Source of the DNA: Echinometra lucunter
Taxonomy: Eukaryota > Echinodermata > Echinoidea > Camarodonta > Echinometridae
Direction: 5' to 3'
Assembly (NCBI GenBank): GCA_029962745.1
Contig: CM057162.1
Location: 9,798,408-9,862,407 of the forward strand
Length of the DNA stretch: 64,000 nt
Positions within the stretch are counted from its first letter, which is position 1. Each line of letters begins with the position of its first letter. The position numbers were made by a program, and so were the translations under genes. The notes under the pieces were generated by a model. The model made no database searches and was not told where the DNA came from. It worked only from the letters and a program-made list of their open reading frames with translations. Shown piece after piece: positions 13,410 through 26,276 of the stretch.

Positions 13410-14029
13410 TTTGAAAATTTAGAAAATGATCTTTTAAAATGTATCTGTTTTTGCACACAAACAAACAAACAAAGATGAATGAATTATGCATGCAGTAATT
13501 GATCAGTCATGGAATATCATGCCTATCCTCAATTACTAATGTACTGGCTTACTTGTTTAAGTACTGTACATATACATGTACATGTACAATGTAACTAATT
13601 CACTGAATTTTGAACATAGAAAGCAAAATCATTTTCTTTATTTATCATGTAGCGTGACAGCTTTTTTTCAGAGTAGTCCAGGAAATACTGTGGAATTTTG
13701 ATGTCGTGACTGAGATCTGAAACTACATGTAGATCAGCACCGTGTTGGGAAAGCCTGGAAATCTCATGATGGTGACAGTCCTAAAACTCAGCACTCCCTA
13801 AGCCCAGTAGGGTGGACACATGCAGGGACTATAGACAGACCTACTCTGTATTCCAACCACCACACGAGATCCCCCCTGATCAGCGATATGCATATTAAAT
13901 GATATCCTGGCGGTTGGAATACATGTGATTGTGTTTCCTGCCTGTCGACGAGTCAAAGTTTTTGAGGTGTTGCTGTGCAGTGGGTCCAAGCTCGTAGCGT
14001 GTATTTGTGGATATTAGGGATTATTCAAT

Positions 14030-14440
14030 TTGCAGAACAAGTCATGTTTGTTGATTGTTGACGGGTAAACTACAGGCAATGATCAGTTGTGTCACTCTGA
14101 AACTTTCCAGTTATTTACTAGTTATGGCTAACATCCACTTATGATGTGCCTGCATAGACTGATACTGCTTGAGAATTAATTAGTCTTGTTGGAAGCATTT
14201 TAAATTGATTGATGGCAGCCAATGGTTTCACTTGTACAGAAAAAGTCATGTTCGTGTACATGTATTTCTGACGAGTAAAATCGAAGCAAGGATCGGTAAT
14301 TTCACTTTTAAAATGTCTGTTTATTGGTCCTTAACTGATAATATTATCCAAAGACGTTTTGCCTTCATGGAATGATAGTACTTCAGAATTTATGATTTTT
14401 GTTGGAAGAATTAGGTGACTGATTGCATAGGGTATGTTTT
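14030..14440. repeat. Diverged two-copy tandem repeat of about 210 bases
   Basis: AAGTCATGTT...GA(C)GGGTAAA blocks at about 14038 and 14246, and TTGTTGGAAG blocks at about 14188 and 14400, recur in the same order at a spacing of about 208-210. Confidence 0.5.
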
Positions 14441-17400
14441 CAAGTGGATTACAAGGTATTTATGACCGATATTACTTACTACAACAATGCCTTGATGGAT
14501 AACAGTGAAGAGCTTTTTGTTTCAAAAGCAACTGGCAGCAAAGAAGCACAAGACGTACAGTTCTGTGTGCCTTACTTACTTCAGCACAGACTTATTGATT
14601 GCCATGCCCTCTTTTGTGAAGATATCAGGAATGAAGGATACAAAATGCAATCATATGGACCATGGTCATTGAGCATTTCCTGCAGACCTTTTAAAAGTGG
14701 TTACATCAACTCTCTTGGATAACATCTGGATACTTGCATGATATTCACTTTGTAGGATGCTGACAATGAAGATACAACTTCAACAAGTTTAGACAAAGTT
14801 CTTCCTGAATTAAAACTGTATCAGATTCATCAACTTCCTGTGTTTTCCCTGATGAAGTGATACCGAGTTCATCTAAAGTAGCTCTAAGAGCAAACTCCGA
14901 AAGAGAACTTTCCATCTTTAGAAAAACAGCCTTCGTACATCTACAAACATGTTTGTATTTTGATTCTGTTTCCTAGGACTAGGTTTCAGCCAAGGAATTT
15001 TTTGTGGCAGGGATATCCGGCTAGTGATGGATAAATCAAGTTGGGTTTGATATCAGCAGTGCGTACGTGAGGAGTTCATTTCAGACATATCCAGAATAGT
15101 TTCCTTGCAGATACATCCTATGTACATCCTTCTCGGTACAGAAACCAGTGCATAGAATACTTCTACACCTAAATGTTGGGAGTTCTTTTGGGATTCGTCA
15201 TATTAAGAAGGATATCTTCATTGTAATTTTTCATATCATTTATCAGTGCCTTTTTTCAGAGTGCAAGAGTTTCTTTTGAACTTTGTACTAGAGCTGAATT
15301 GTGTACACTACTTCATAGATCAGCTTATTGGTCGGTGAAACTGTAGATGGGTAGAGGGAATACTCTTTCACTGGGTCTGGTTTGAGTCACCCAAGCATTA
15401 ACGAAATTTGGAAAGGTTTCTGCCAACTCTGGATGTTGTCTGAAATCAACTGTTTTGCCAAGAGAGCATGTCATCCAGTGGAGTTGTTATTGCAAACCGC
15501 TTATCCCCCAAAGCTGGTATTTTCAGAGCACATGACATTCCGTAATTTCAGCCCAGTCCTTTCTGCAGTGACTTTAACATATGGGACACAGATGCTGTGA
15601 GGAAGACTTGAATGATTGCTTTCTACTGCAGATTAAACCTTAAATTGTATTGGAACTTGATTTTATACAACATTTTCATGTTTTATGCCAATTTGGTTAT
15701 CAGGGATTATTTAGTGGATGCTCTGGAATATGTGACTTTGATCATCTGGACATCAATCTATTCATATTGATCAACTAAAAGTTACAGTTGTCATATCAAG
15801 TATCCTACACTATTAATATCATCTTTTAACTCAGCGTGCGTGTCTCTTTCATGAAATGTCAACATAATTATCAACCACATGTGGACCTCGTAGAAATCCT
15901 TCCTGGCTTGTGAATTACCCCCTTTGCAAATGCAACCATCATTAATCTAATTATCTAATGGATTAATGGATTAATCACCAGGTGTAACCTTATTGTGTTT
16001 TGTGTACATGTACACCTACTATTAGAGGACACTCATATTGAGATGGTGTAATTGACATTGAAATGGATACTGGTGCTATGAGGAGACAGCCTATTATGCA
16101 AATATTGACATGATAATTGATGAGAGTTTTGACATTGATACCATTGCGGGAGAGCAGTTGTGAAGAAGGAGGGATCTATTGTTGGTTCCAGAAATCATTG
16201 TTGTAAAGTCTGTTTAATAGTCTTCACCAATAGTGGAGAGCTGAGGACACCTGCAGGTGATGTTGCTTTCTCCTTAAACTTTACAAAGAGCTCCACTGCA
16301 TTCCAATGCGAATATACATGTATTTGAGTATTCATCACTCAGCAGAAATCGGACTTCATACACAGACAGGATTTTAGTTGTAAGCGAAGGAATACATGCA
16401 TAATGTATTAGAAAGATATACAGCAAATGTGTAGCAGTAATGAATCAGAGACCTGAAACTAATTAAAATGGTGTGTACAGTTCAGATGTCTAGAAACTCT
16501 GGATTCCTGTTTTTTAAAAAGGAAAATCCTTCAAGCAATTTTTGTATATGTTAATAAAGCATGTACATTGTACATGTATGTACTATGTATGCTTACAATT
16601 ATCTCTGTGGAGTCCATTTGTGCTGGAAAATAAGATGATTATGTTTCAGTTTAGATTGTAATTGGAACTCATCTCAATCAGCATACTTTTTTTTTTTTTT
16701 TTTTACTTAATGCAGCCTCTATTAAATCTTTAATAGAGATTACAGGTAATACCCATTTGTGACCCCCTCATATGGGGCCATTTCAAATGACAACCTGTAA
16801 ATACAATTATTGCATCACAGCGTAAAATCCTATATCTTAATTACTGCTGGAATTGTCATGGGTATTACCAATCATTTCACTGCTACACACATGTACACTA
16901 GTTAGGTAACACCAATTTAAGGTTCTGAGAATCAATGGCATTCGTCATCTTGGTAAGCTGAATAGCATGGTTAAGACAGCAGACATTTACCATATACACA
17001 GTCTGTCTATTTTGGAAACATTTGAAGGAAGTGGAGATCAAAGTTCTCCATTTTTATCAGATTGGAACACAGCAGCTATCAAGATCCAAGGCTATGAGTT
17101 TCGGTTGTATTCCATTTCAGACATCACACATTTGTTCAATATTGATGCAAAAGTAGATATTGTTTGATCTGTTGGAGCTTGGTGGAGTTAATCGCAGGCA
17201 TTAAACTTTGTGGCATCAGTGATGATGGTGTAGGTTGTTCGATCAGCACAAGGACTTTCTGATGGAATGTTCTATTTTGGTAACACTGACCTAAGGAGTT
17301 GAAGGGTGTGAATTTGACTTTTCTTTTCAAGAAAGCTGGAAATTACAATTGGAATAAACATCTGCTAAGCATGCCCAGCAACTAGGAAGGATGATTATGC

Positions 17401-17495
17401 AGGAGTATTGCACATGATGTACATGTAAATAAGGATCTGTTACTTCAAACTATTTTTACAAGTTGGTGTAAGGCTTGAAGAGTTGAAGGATCACC

Positions 17496-17569
17496 ATGGC
17501 ACAACGTTCGATGTTGAAGAAGATGGGGGAAATGGAGAGACAGAGATGTATGTCATGGAGTTCACCAGG
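17496..17569 (+). CDS. Weak candidate alternative first exon
   Basis: The ATG has a very good start context (caccATGG), with an in-frame TGA 12 bases upstream. Twenty-four codons and two bases run to AGG|gtgagt, a strong donor. The phase (2) is the one the downstream exons need. The peptide is MAQRSMLKKMGEMERQRC and a short tail. A diverged look-alike of this stretch occurs at about 18043-18090, which suggests it may be repeat-derived. One phase in three would match by chance. Confidence 0.2.
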
Positions 17570-17616
17570 GTGAGTAGTCATGATGGTAGTGATAAAGGTT
17601 GTAGTTGAGGAAGTAT

Positions 17617-17670
17617 ACATGTAGTAGTAGTACTAGTAGTAGTAGTAGTAGTAGAAGTAGTAGTAGTAGA
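17617..17670. repeat. AGT microsatellite
   Basis: AGT triplets with a few interruptions. Downstream (17690-17960) is an unusual GC-rich patch with several C and G runs, probably a transposon remnant. Confidence 0.9.
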
Positions 17671-20600
17671 AAAAAAACTTTCTATGAGCAAAAGAGGGGC
17701 TGCAGAAGCAGGGGGAGGCCTTGGGGGCTACAGCCCCCAAAGTTTCGGAAAAAAACAACCTTATATATTAAATGGCTTAAATTGCTCATTTCATAGGCTT
17801 GCAAAACCATAAAAAACCAAGGGCTTCTGGGAGTTCCACCCCCTGAACCCGCGCCTATTTGGGTGTCAGCCCCATCCCCCACCCCCAAAAATGTTCAGCG
17901 GCCCCTGCAAAGGTGGGCCTCGAAGAATTCCTAAGGGCTAAAGCGGGCCTCGAGTTAAAAAAAGGTTGAGAAGGGCTGGTGTAGAGTATAGTATTGATAT
18001 TGGATTCCTAATCACAGCACAACATTGTACACTGTATGTTATAAAGAAGGTGGATAAGATGGAGAGACAAAGCTGTATTGTATGTTCAGACGTAGCAGAA
18101 GCATCATCAGTCAGTCAACTTTGAGTGGCAGAGCCAAGGAGGCAGAGGCATTTCAACACCTGTCAATATCTATTTTGCCCCCCTCCCCTTCCATATATTG
18201 TGCATCTTTGCATGTGGACTTCAGCTAAATTGGAAGAAACAAAATCCCCTATACTATGAGAAGAAAGTGCTCACTTTGGGCAAAACTGGTACAACACACC
18301 AACCCAATTCAATATGCGGGGTTTGTATCAGAAGGGTTACACATTTCCAAGGTGAACATGTTTCATCCTCATTTCCAGTTTTCACTCATGTGATTTTTAA
18401 AAAAGTGTGCTTTTTTCATATCACAAAAATGAACAAGGACATAGAGTAATATTTTTTTCTCATGTCACCTACATGTACGGATGGCCTACAGGAAGAGGCA
18501 AGGTTCAGAGCACATGTATGGAAAAGTGGTTACTGTTTGACATACAATACTTAGGGAACATTTGCTTATGATATGATCACTTTTCTGTCACACTCAAGGA
18601 GAACGGATGTGGACAATGTAGTGTGAAATTTAGTTCTTTCTATCATTTACATGCTCTCTCATATATGGCATGCAGTAAACCCTTAGTCAGTGTTTCACAT
18701 TTTGTTAAGGAATGACTTCAAGTCAAATACATGAAGTATTAAAATAGGAAAAAGTTTGAGGTACATGGTAGGATATACATGTATGGTATGAATTAAAGTT
18801 GGGCATGAATTGCCATATATATTATGTGTCGTGAGCCAAAAAGCACATTATCTTGGCTAGAAATTATCCAGATAATGCCCCTGTATCTCTCATCAGACGT
18901 GCCCAAGTTTGAATTGGTTCTTGACTACATCCTCAGTCCTATAGCCCAAATGGATCTATTAAAATTAGCTCTTCACAAATTTCGTGCCAGGAACGAATTA
19001 GGGAATTGGGACTTGATGGCAAATATCTCCCGTATTTCATTACCGCCTGGCTAATCTCTAGGAGACAGATAGCGGGCAAAGAGTTTGCCCCAATTGGCAG
19101 AGATTCACCCCCTCCCTTACCCCCATCCTGGCTTTATGTCTGTCAGTGATTCCACTCCCACGTGACAAGCTAGCTTCCTAGCAAAGTCAGAGAACAGTTG
19201 GAAAAAGAGAGAAAAAATAGGGTGTTGGATTAGATTCTTGATGCTCGTATTAAAAAGATCATTGATGCGAAGGCAGTTTGGTAATGGCTTCGTAGAGGTA
19301 CATTGTATTTGGAGGAATTAAGAGAAGTCCTCCTTGGAGGATTTTGCCTGTTTTGTGTGGGAGACTCTTCACTAATCCTTCGTGCCTTGTAGTCCTGGAA
19401 TGCATTGCACGCTCTTCAAGGATCAGGGCACGAAGCAACGGTCTTTGATCATTTGCCTCGCTGAAGACATCTTAATTGTTTTCTGACAGCCCTGGGTGTG
19501 ATTAAGAAGACATTCAAAGAGTTCTGTATGTGTTACTAATGACTGCATCATCGCGCAGTGATTTGTAGTTGATACGTTTCACCATCTCCAACTTCAGTGA
19601 ATTTCCAAAATCTAGACTAATGTGTGAGATTTGTGTATCGTGGCTTGTGTATCCATTGGAAATTTGCACTTTGTTTCTTTTCTAAAATTTCATGTAGAAT
19701 GTTATACATTTTGAACTCCTTGAGAATATTTTCTGAATCCTGACTTCATTGTCTTCGGTATACATGGGATGTGTCTAGTGACAACCCAGGAATGACAGGG
19801 ACAAAGTTTGTGAAGTGAATCTTCTGAGGAAAAAGGTGTAAAACCCATTGGTACATGTAGATCGAGATCTCCATCCAACGCTTTATGTCATTGCTTCTGT
19901 CTAGTACCTTGTGTGGTTTCTGAACAGTGAGGATATTAGAGACAAAAGGGAACCATTCACACGTAATAGTCAAAGTCATTTCTCACATTGACATTTCATG
20001 AAACCTGTTATCATGGAACCCCATGTTTGGCTGTTACCATGTAAAAACAGAGAAGATGTTATACATGTATAATAGAATAAACCTTTGTGATATCTGTTCA
20101 AAAATATCTTTCATACTTGGAAACACTACCACTTCTGGGAACACATTTTCAGGGAACCCTTTCTTACAACTGTGAGCCAAGAATATTTCTATGCATTCAT
20201 TCCTTCTTTTTTTCTTCATGGAGGATATCAGTCAAGGTGATCATCAAACTATTTCTGGATTTTGAAGATCTTGGCGAGGCTAGCCAAGTATACATGAGGC
20301 TAAGAAAATTGCATAATATAATCCTTCATTGCCTAATGAAGTCATATGCAATCAGGATATAATTTTCAGGAATTGGGAAATCACGTCTCCTTGAAATACT
20401 TAAACTTCTTGAAGTGGCTGGATAAATTGATATCCCAAGGGAAACTTCAAGGGCATGGCAATATTTCTTCAGCGAAAAACACCTTTGGTCAGTGATGAGA
20501 CCAAGCATTTCCGGAATGCCATTTCCTGGATATTAGTATTTTTTGTAAACACATTTATCACATTTGCTTCATTTTAAAGACTACATGTATGGAGAAAACC

Positions 20601-21181
20601 CATCTTGTTCAAGTTTGTTGCATTGAAATATTAAATTTATACAGATTTGCTTGAAATAGGGCCTGAACATTGTAGAATGTGCCAGTAAATAATACTTTAT
20701 CTTGTAGTCTCCATTTTTCTTCTTCTGCATCACATATTAAAGACTTGACCAAACCAGGTCCATTGCTACACGTGTTTTAGTCTCCAGTTTTTAAAACAGT
20801 CGTGAAGCATCAGGATTGAACTTTTCTCTCCTCAATCACTAGACCAAACCTTCTGCAGATAAAAACAATGACATTTTATGGTCTTTTATGTACTGTTGCA
20901 TCAATATCTTTAACATGTAGGCCTACAGTGTATATGTTCTACATTTAAGACCCTATTGAGCACAATCTTGTGGTCCAATTCTGTAGATTATTAACTCATG
21001 AGATCAAGTAGAAACTAAGCTGCAGCCTGAACTGAGGAACTACTTCCATAAATTTGCAGAGTGCCTTTCTCCTTGTCTCCTGCAATATCAAATCATCTTC
21101 AACCATACTTGAAGGGATCCGTACAGTTTTCAAGCAAAAGATCACATGCTTGTTGTCTGCTGATGATGTGAAGTTAGCAAA

Positions 21182-21258
21182 ATGGCGCCTACTACCAAAT
21201 TTGTTCAGAAGCGAGCGATTGTTAAAAGGAGATATTACTATTCACGAAGATATATTGG
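21182..21258 (+). CDS. Weak candidate alternative first exon
   Basis: An ATG in AAAATGGCGCC context follows an in-frame TGA at 21164-21166. Twenty-five codons plus two bases end at TTGG|gtaagt in phase 2, compatible with exons at 25827 and 28549. The peptide begins MAPTTKFVQKRAIVKRR and is strongly basic. No homology is recognised, and chance occurrence in 15 kb of intron is quite possible. Confidence 0.2.
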
Positions 21259-22699
21259 GTAAGTTGAATATCATGACAGTGCAAGCAGTGTTCTTGGAGG
21301 AAAAACTTAAAGGTGAAGGTTCTTTGCTTGATATGGGAAAATAAAGGAAATCAGATATGGGTTTGATATATTCATGTATAGATTCCCATATATGCTGTAT
21401 TCTTTTTTTTTCAATCTGCTAACAAAATTTTTGTTGAAAACATTAGTTTTTGCATAGTTCGAATTTCATTTCAAGTGTTTATAAATTATAGAGAGTCACA
21501 AATAATCCATACCTCAATTTGCCACATCATCAGCGTTGGCAAAGGATTTGAATCTGACATTGATTAATTTTTAGTCGATGTGATGTGAGGCTGTCTCCTT
21601 CAATCCACTTTTGGCAACTAACTGTATCAATCAAGACATGAAATTGCTTCACCTTCAGTCCCAATCACTGGCAAATACAGGCACATTTATTTTTCAGTAC
21701 AGTGCATATATATTTCAACACAGCCTGAGCCAGTAAGGTACATGTGCAATGTCGCTGAACTGATGAGCAGGCTTTATGCATGTACACGTATATATTTGAG
21801 TGGATGCATATGAAATGGACTTTGCGATATTCTTTCTGATTATGAAAGATACAATTGAAACAACAATCACTGATATGAAAAAATGTCCATTTGCATATTT
21901 TCATATTGAGAGCAAAGTTGCTTATTAAATATCTTCACTTTGCATTGTTTATATCATATGCTTGTGGGTGTCAATCCCTCAGTATAGGCCACTGCTGCTA
22001 AATTCCATTCGCTTTTTTGCAAGTGATATGTGAGGTAAACTTAAGATGTGTTTTGGTAGCATTAATATGAAAGATGCTATTTAAAAATTTTGTAACATGC
22101 ATATAAAAGTAACAGAACCCCTCTTGATATTCTGCAAGTAGTTAATAAATTCACTCATAAAGGCAGGCATGTGACCTTACATATACATGTATGAGGTACA
22201 AAATGGTATTTTTTTTTTCATGACAGAGAAATTGAACAGTAATTCAGCAAAAGGAAAAAAAATCCAAGTGCTGTTTACATCATCACCCAAGATTAAGAAC
22301 TTCCTACATACATGTGGCATTGAATTCTGTCAATCAGTAGAAGACAGGCCCATATCATATGCTTCTACTTTGGAGCCATATGAACTTGAGCTCATGAATG
22401 GGGCTGGTTTTCACGCAACTGCTAGGGGGCAGTGCGGGGGCAGGGGGTAATCAGAGCCTCCAGTGCAGGGCGGAGCCAGGACTTGTGATGATGTGTGGCT
22501 TGTGCAAACTGTCCCCAGTTTGAAAAGAGATGAAATATTCCATTTTTATTTCATATACCATAATTTTTTCTGTGTATGTGCATTACAAATGGTTAATCAT
22601 TAAATGGTTAATCATGAGTACCAGATCAGTGTTGCATGGGAAGAAAGAATAGACATTGACCAGTGCTTATTACATAAAGGAGAAACTGACTGTTTATGA

Positions 22700-23869
22700 T
22701 AGTGCTGTAACATCACGGTTATTTTCAATTCCGTTTAACGGGGAGTCAAAACCGAACGGTTTTCGGATAAACGAAAACATCACGCCTTTGCCAAACTTGC
22801 CGCCTATTGAAAGTAGTGCTGTCAGCCGGTCTGGGATCGGGATTAAATCCCGGCGGCCTCAGGCCCCGAGACGGTTCCAGTATCAATCGATTGAGACCGT
22901 ATCCCGGCAGAAAAAATGAATAAACAACTTATTTATTTAGGTTGTAAACTTTAGTAATTGTACTTACAAAATACCGTGCGAGAGAGCTCATGTATAGATC
23001 TATTTGGCTTTCATTGCGATTGTATTGCGCAATAATTCGCTGCGCCGTATTCGTGTTCGTTTTCTACACATAGCTGAAGACACCAGCGAACGTACATGGT
23101 GTAACGGTCAACGAACGTTTTTCTAGTGTTGTGGTAACGGCACTACGAAATTGTTGCTTATTTCAGTTGTCAGTGAAAAGTTGCAAAGATGAAATCCCAT
23201 AGACTAGTACAGCATTTTCTCTCGCGGAACTATTCTTTTATACATGCTGAAGGTATCGATCATTTTTTATTCTCAATTTAAAGAGTATGTACTTTTGCTG
23301 CACATCGAAAGTACATGCACCGATAGGACATATCAATGATTAATGAGGTGATCTCTATGGGCGATTCCCGATCTTCAAATTGGCTTCGAAAGCTCTGCTC
23401 ATGGTACTTTTTGCGGAATGCACATATTTTCGTGTTGGAGGGCGATCGCGAGCCAGCAAACAAGTGCGCGTTGCGTTACTTACATCCGAGTGTATCGCTT
23501 GTGCAGGGGCAATGAGAGGCGCGCATACGTGTTTGATACATCGAGGTGCTGCATCACCCCCGTGCGCGCCACGACGTACGAGTGACGTGAGGGACCAATC
23601 TTTCGGTGAGCTTATCAATGGTTAGCTGACGTCGTTTAAGAACTTTGCGTTGAGAAAGATCACTAGTAAAGACACAGATCGTAAGTCTTGGAGTTGATTT
23701 ATGATGACAATTAAGTCAGAAAAACTTGAAATATTACAAGTAGCTACACAAACAATGTGTAATCCCTGGCTGACAGTAAATCTCCGTTTATCCGAAACCG
23801 TCGAATTGAAAACGGTTAGTGGCATGGGCGGTCGTTTACCGGACGGATAAACGTTTGACTACAGCACTA
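22700..23869. mobile_element. hAT-type non-autonomous DNA transposon
   Basis: 1,170 bases with perfect 10-base terminal inverted repeats TAGTGCTGTA / TACAGCACTA and a perfect 8-base target duplication GTTTATGA at 22692-22699 and 23870-23877. An 8-base duplication and a YARNG-type terminus are typical of hAT elements. Subterminal inverted motifs (TTTTCAATTC, TTTCGGATAAACG) occur at both ends. Base composition is GC- and CpG-richer than the intron. The internal frames are short and show no transposase similarity that I recognise. Confidence 0.88.
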
Positions 23870-24986
23870 GTTTATGAAATTTGATTTATCCATTTTATTA
23901 TTTCTTATTTTGGGTTTTTTTTAAATCACATAAAAATAAACCATCTACCCTGTGTATGTAAAGTAAAGAAACTTATATGAAGCAACCAGACACTTTTAGG
24001 AAATGAGCTTACTTACATGTATGTTCTTTGTTTACATGTGATTAATGTTAGGTGTTTTAGGTATTAATGATTTGCTTTTTTCTCTAAGAAATTCACACTG
24101 ATCGTACAATCAGTATACATGTCAAAATTTAGTAATATGACGACATGTACTCTGTATGTACATTGTGCATGTCCATTGTGCCCGTCTTCTTTCCAGTAAG
24201 TAGTTTATATTATTTTCCCCATCTTTGAAGGAATCATTTCTCAATTTAGAATTATATGCCCATGATGACATAAGCAATGATGTTTCAGAGTGACACTGTC
24301 TATTGGGACTTTGATGGAATTAGAACAGTTATTCCTTGGATCAACAGTGTTTCAGCATAATCAGAATTCTAAATTTGTAGCTATGTCTTGGCAATTCAAA
24401 TTTCCCATGTTGAAATGTCGCAAGCTCTTATGAGGTGCCATTCAAGGCCCTTTGGCAAATTCATTGCCTGATATCACTCTATTTTAAGAGTGTCTCCGAT
24501 CAAAAGACTCGTGGCAGTGATTCTTTTTGCTGATGTTATACAGCATACAAACCTTGGTTTGGCATGTATATGTATATGGACCATTGTTGTAATGTTATAC
24601 ATGTACAGGGAAAATTCATTTACTCTAATTTAATACATTTTATATTGGGGGTACATGTAAATGCTTGATTTTTAATATCACGGGAATTGAGATGGTGTTC
24701 TTACATCTTATACAGTATTACAGTTCATCCCTCTTTAACCTTAACAGTGAGAGAGATACAATCAAACATTTAATGTCAAGCGGCACACTTACTTAGCTAC
24801 ATGGATACAGTTGAAGGAAAATCCCTCCTTCGCAGTTAACAGAGAATGCACCTTTTTTTTTCTTTTTGTAATCATTCTAATGATTGGAAATGCAATACAA
24901 GATCCTAAATGTACATGTATCATCATTTCTTAATTGAACTCTACACATTCTGTTCAAGAGCCTTGTATGACATGCAGTATAAAGAT

Positions 24987-25251
24987 CCTGTCCTAATGAT
25001 GCATATACATGTAACATGGAGGTGCATGTATTGTTCAATGAATCTGAGAAAAGGAATGTTAATGAAGAATAAAAAATCCCTGTCCTAATGAGGCGTATAG
25101 CATGGAGGTATTGTTCAATGAATCTGAGAAAAGGAATGTTATGAAGAATAAAAAATCCCTGTCCTAATGAGGCATATAGCATGGAGGTACATGTACATGT
25201 ATCAGTAATTGTTCAAGGAATCTGAGAAAAGAGCTGTAACGATGAATAAAA
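24987..25251. repeat. Three-copy tandem repeat, unit 79-95 bases
   Basis: Units start near 24987, 25077 and 25156, each with CTGTCCTAATGA...ATTGTTCAA(T/G)GAATCTGAG and AAGAATAAAA. Copies 2 and 3 are closest; copies 1 and 3 carry ACATGTA insertions. Confidence 0.85.
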
Positions 25252-25458
25252 TTTTATATTTAATGTGTACTTGTACACTGTTAGAGAATAATTGAGCAGA
25301 AGCAATTTATATCACCAGGTCATGTTTTGGTTTTGCTTTTGCATCTGCTCCAGGGTTTGAAAATAGTTGGGGCACTGAACTGCACAGCACATTCGTGAGG
25401 CATCATTGGTATTGTATTGACTTTAGAATACAGCCATTCAGTTGAATAGGAACTGAAA

Positions 25459-25474
25459 CCCCCCCCCCCCCTTT

Positions 25475-25524
<50 letters not shown>
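25459..25524. repeat. Poly-C run and TA microsatellite
   Basis: Thirteen C then TTTTATGTG and about 45 bases of TA. Confidence 0.95.
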
Positions 25525-25527
<3 letters not shown>

Positions 25528-25826
25528 TGGTCTTTCCTCTTTCAAAAATTACTATTTAAATACATGTTAATGAAGATAGAAATTAAATGAGCTTCCCTCA
25601 TCCTGGTGGAAAAATATGTCCAAAATGCTTATCCAGTACAGTTGTATTTCAATACACATTTTATCTAAATCAGAAAAACATACTTGAAATTTGCAAGCAT
25701 TCAGTGATTTCTGTCTCTTTGGCAGAGCATGTGACATTTGACATACATGTATGTTGAATGACTTGTGATTTAATGATTAATATTTCTTCCTCTTTTTTTC
25801 TCTCTCTCCTTTTCTCTCATTTGCAG

Positions 25827-25853
25827 TTCTGTGGCATCATTGGCAGCTTTGAG
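25827..25853 (+). CDS. ARHGAP32: 27-nt candidate microexon 1 (in-frame cassette)
   Basis: The segment follows a long pyrimidine tract ending ctctcatttgcag and precedes the donor gtaatt. It joins the TG of exon 1 to give Cys and encodes SVASLAAL before a split Arg completed by the next exon. At 27 nt it can be skipped without changing frame, so it would add or remove nine residues of a small, hydrophobic stretch. A piggyBac-type MITE starts at 25861, only seven bases into the downstream intron. The call depends on splice signals and phase alone; an ordinary non-spliced match cannot be excluded. Confidence 0.55.
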
Positions 25854-25860
25854 GTAATTA

Positions 25861-26276
25861 TTAATTCGTGACAGAGGTCCACATTTTGTGGTTGGCCTAA
25901 CACCTTTTGATGCAAAGTCCTAAAAATCATACCAAATACATGAGCAGAAAGAGCAAAAAAATCTACACAAACTGTGCAAATTTTCGTTGCGTCAATATTC
26001 TTTGTTTGATGCTGAAAATGTTTTAAAGGAAAATAAGCATTAAAATCCTTGAATTGGCAATGTGATAGAAAGTGTAAAATCACCGTTTTCCCCTGCAAAT
26101 TGGCAACTTTTTGACTTCTCATCATAATTTCTGTCAATTTATATTCATTTCAGATACATGACGTTTTATAAAGAAAATGTAGAAATAAAATAAAAATAAT
26201 GGTGTTGCCAATTTGAAGAATAAAAGATGATCAAATTACGGTAGGCTTTAAATAATTCCTGCCACGAATGGGTTAA
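25861..26276 (+). mobile_element. piggyBac-type MITE, family A, copy 2
   Basis: Same sequence as the copy at 849, with TTAA at 25861-25864 and 26273-26276. The left end lacks the CCCA of the consensus; the right end (CACGAATGGGTTAA) is intact. It sits seven bases downstream of microexon 1. Confidence 0.85.

Larger units (their letters stand above)
10140..25826 (+). other. ARHGAP32: Intron 1 (15.7 kb)
   Basis: GT-AG intron between the probable first exon and microexon 1. It holds a half MITE (10694), a pogo-like end (11205), AAT tracts, a possible MITE at 13023, a 210-base duplication at 14030, an AGT tract, a 1,170-bp hAT-type element at 22700 and a three-copy tandem repeat at 24987. The two weak alternative first exons (17496 and 21182) are also here. 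The remaining sequence (for example 15400-17400, 18100-21000) shows nothing I can interpret. Confidence 0.6.

Noticed and set aside
14423..14722. 99-codon frame on the + strand
   Set aside because: Looks more protein-like than most but overlaps the edge of a diverged tandem repeat and has no supporting splice signals or homology.
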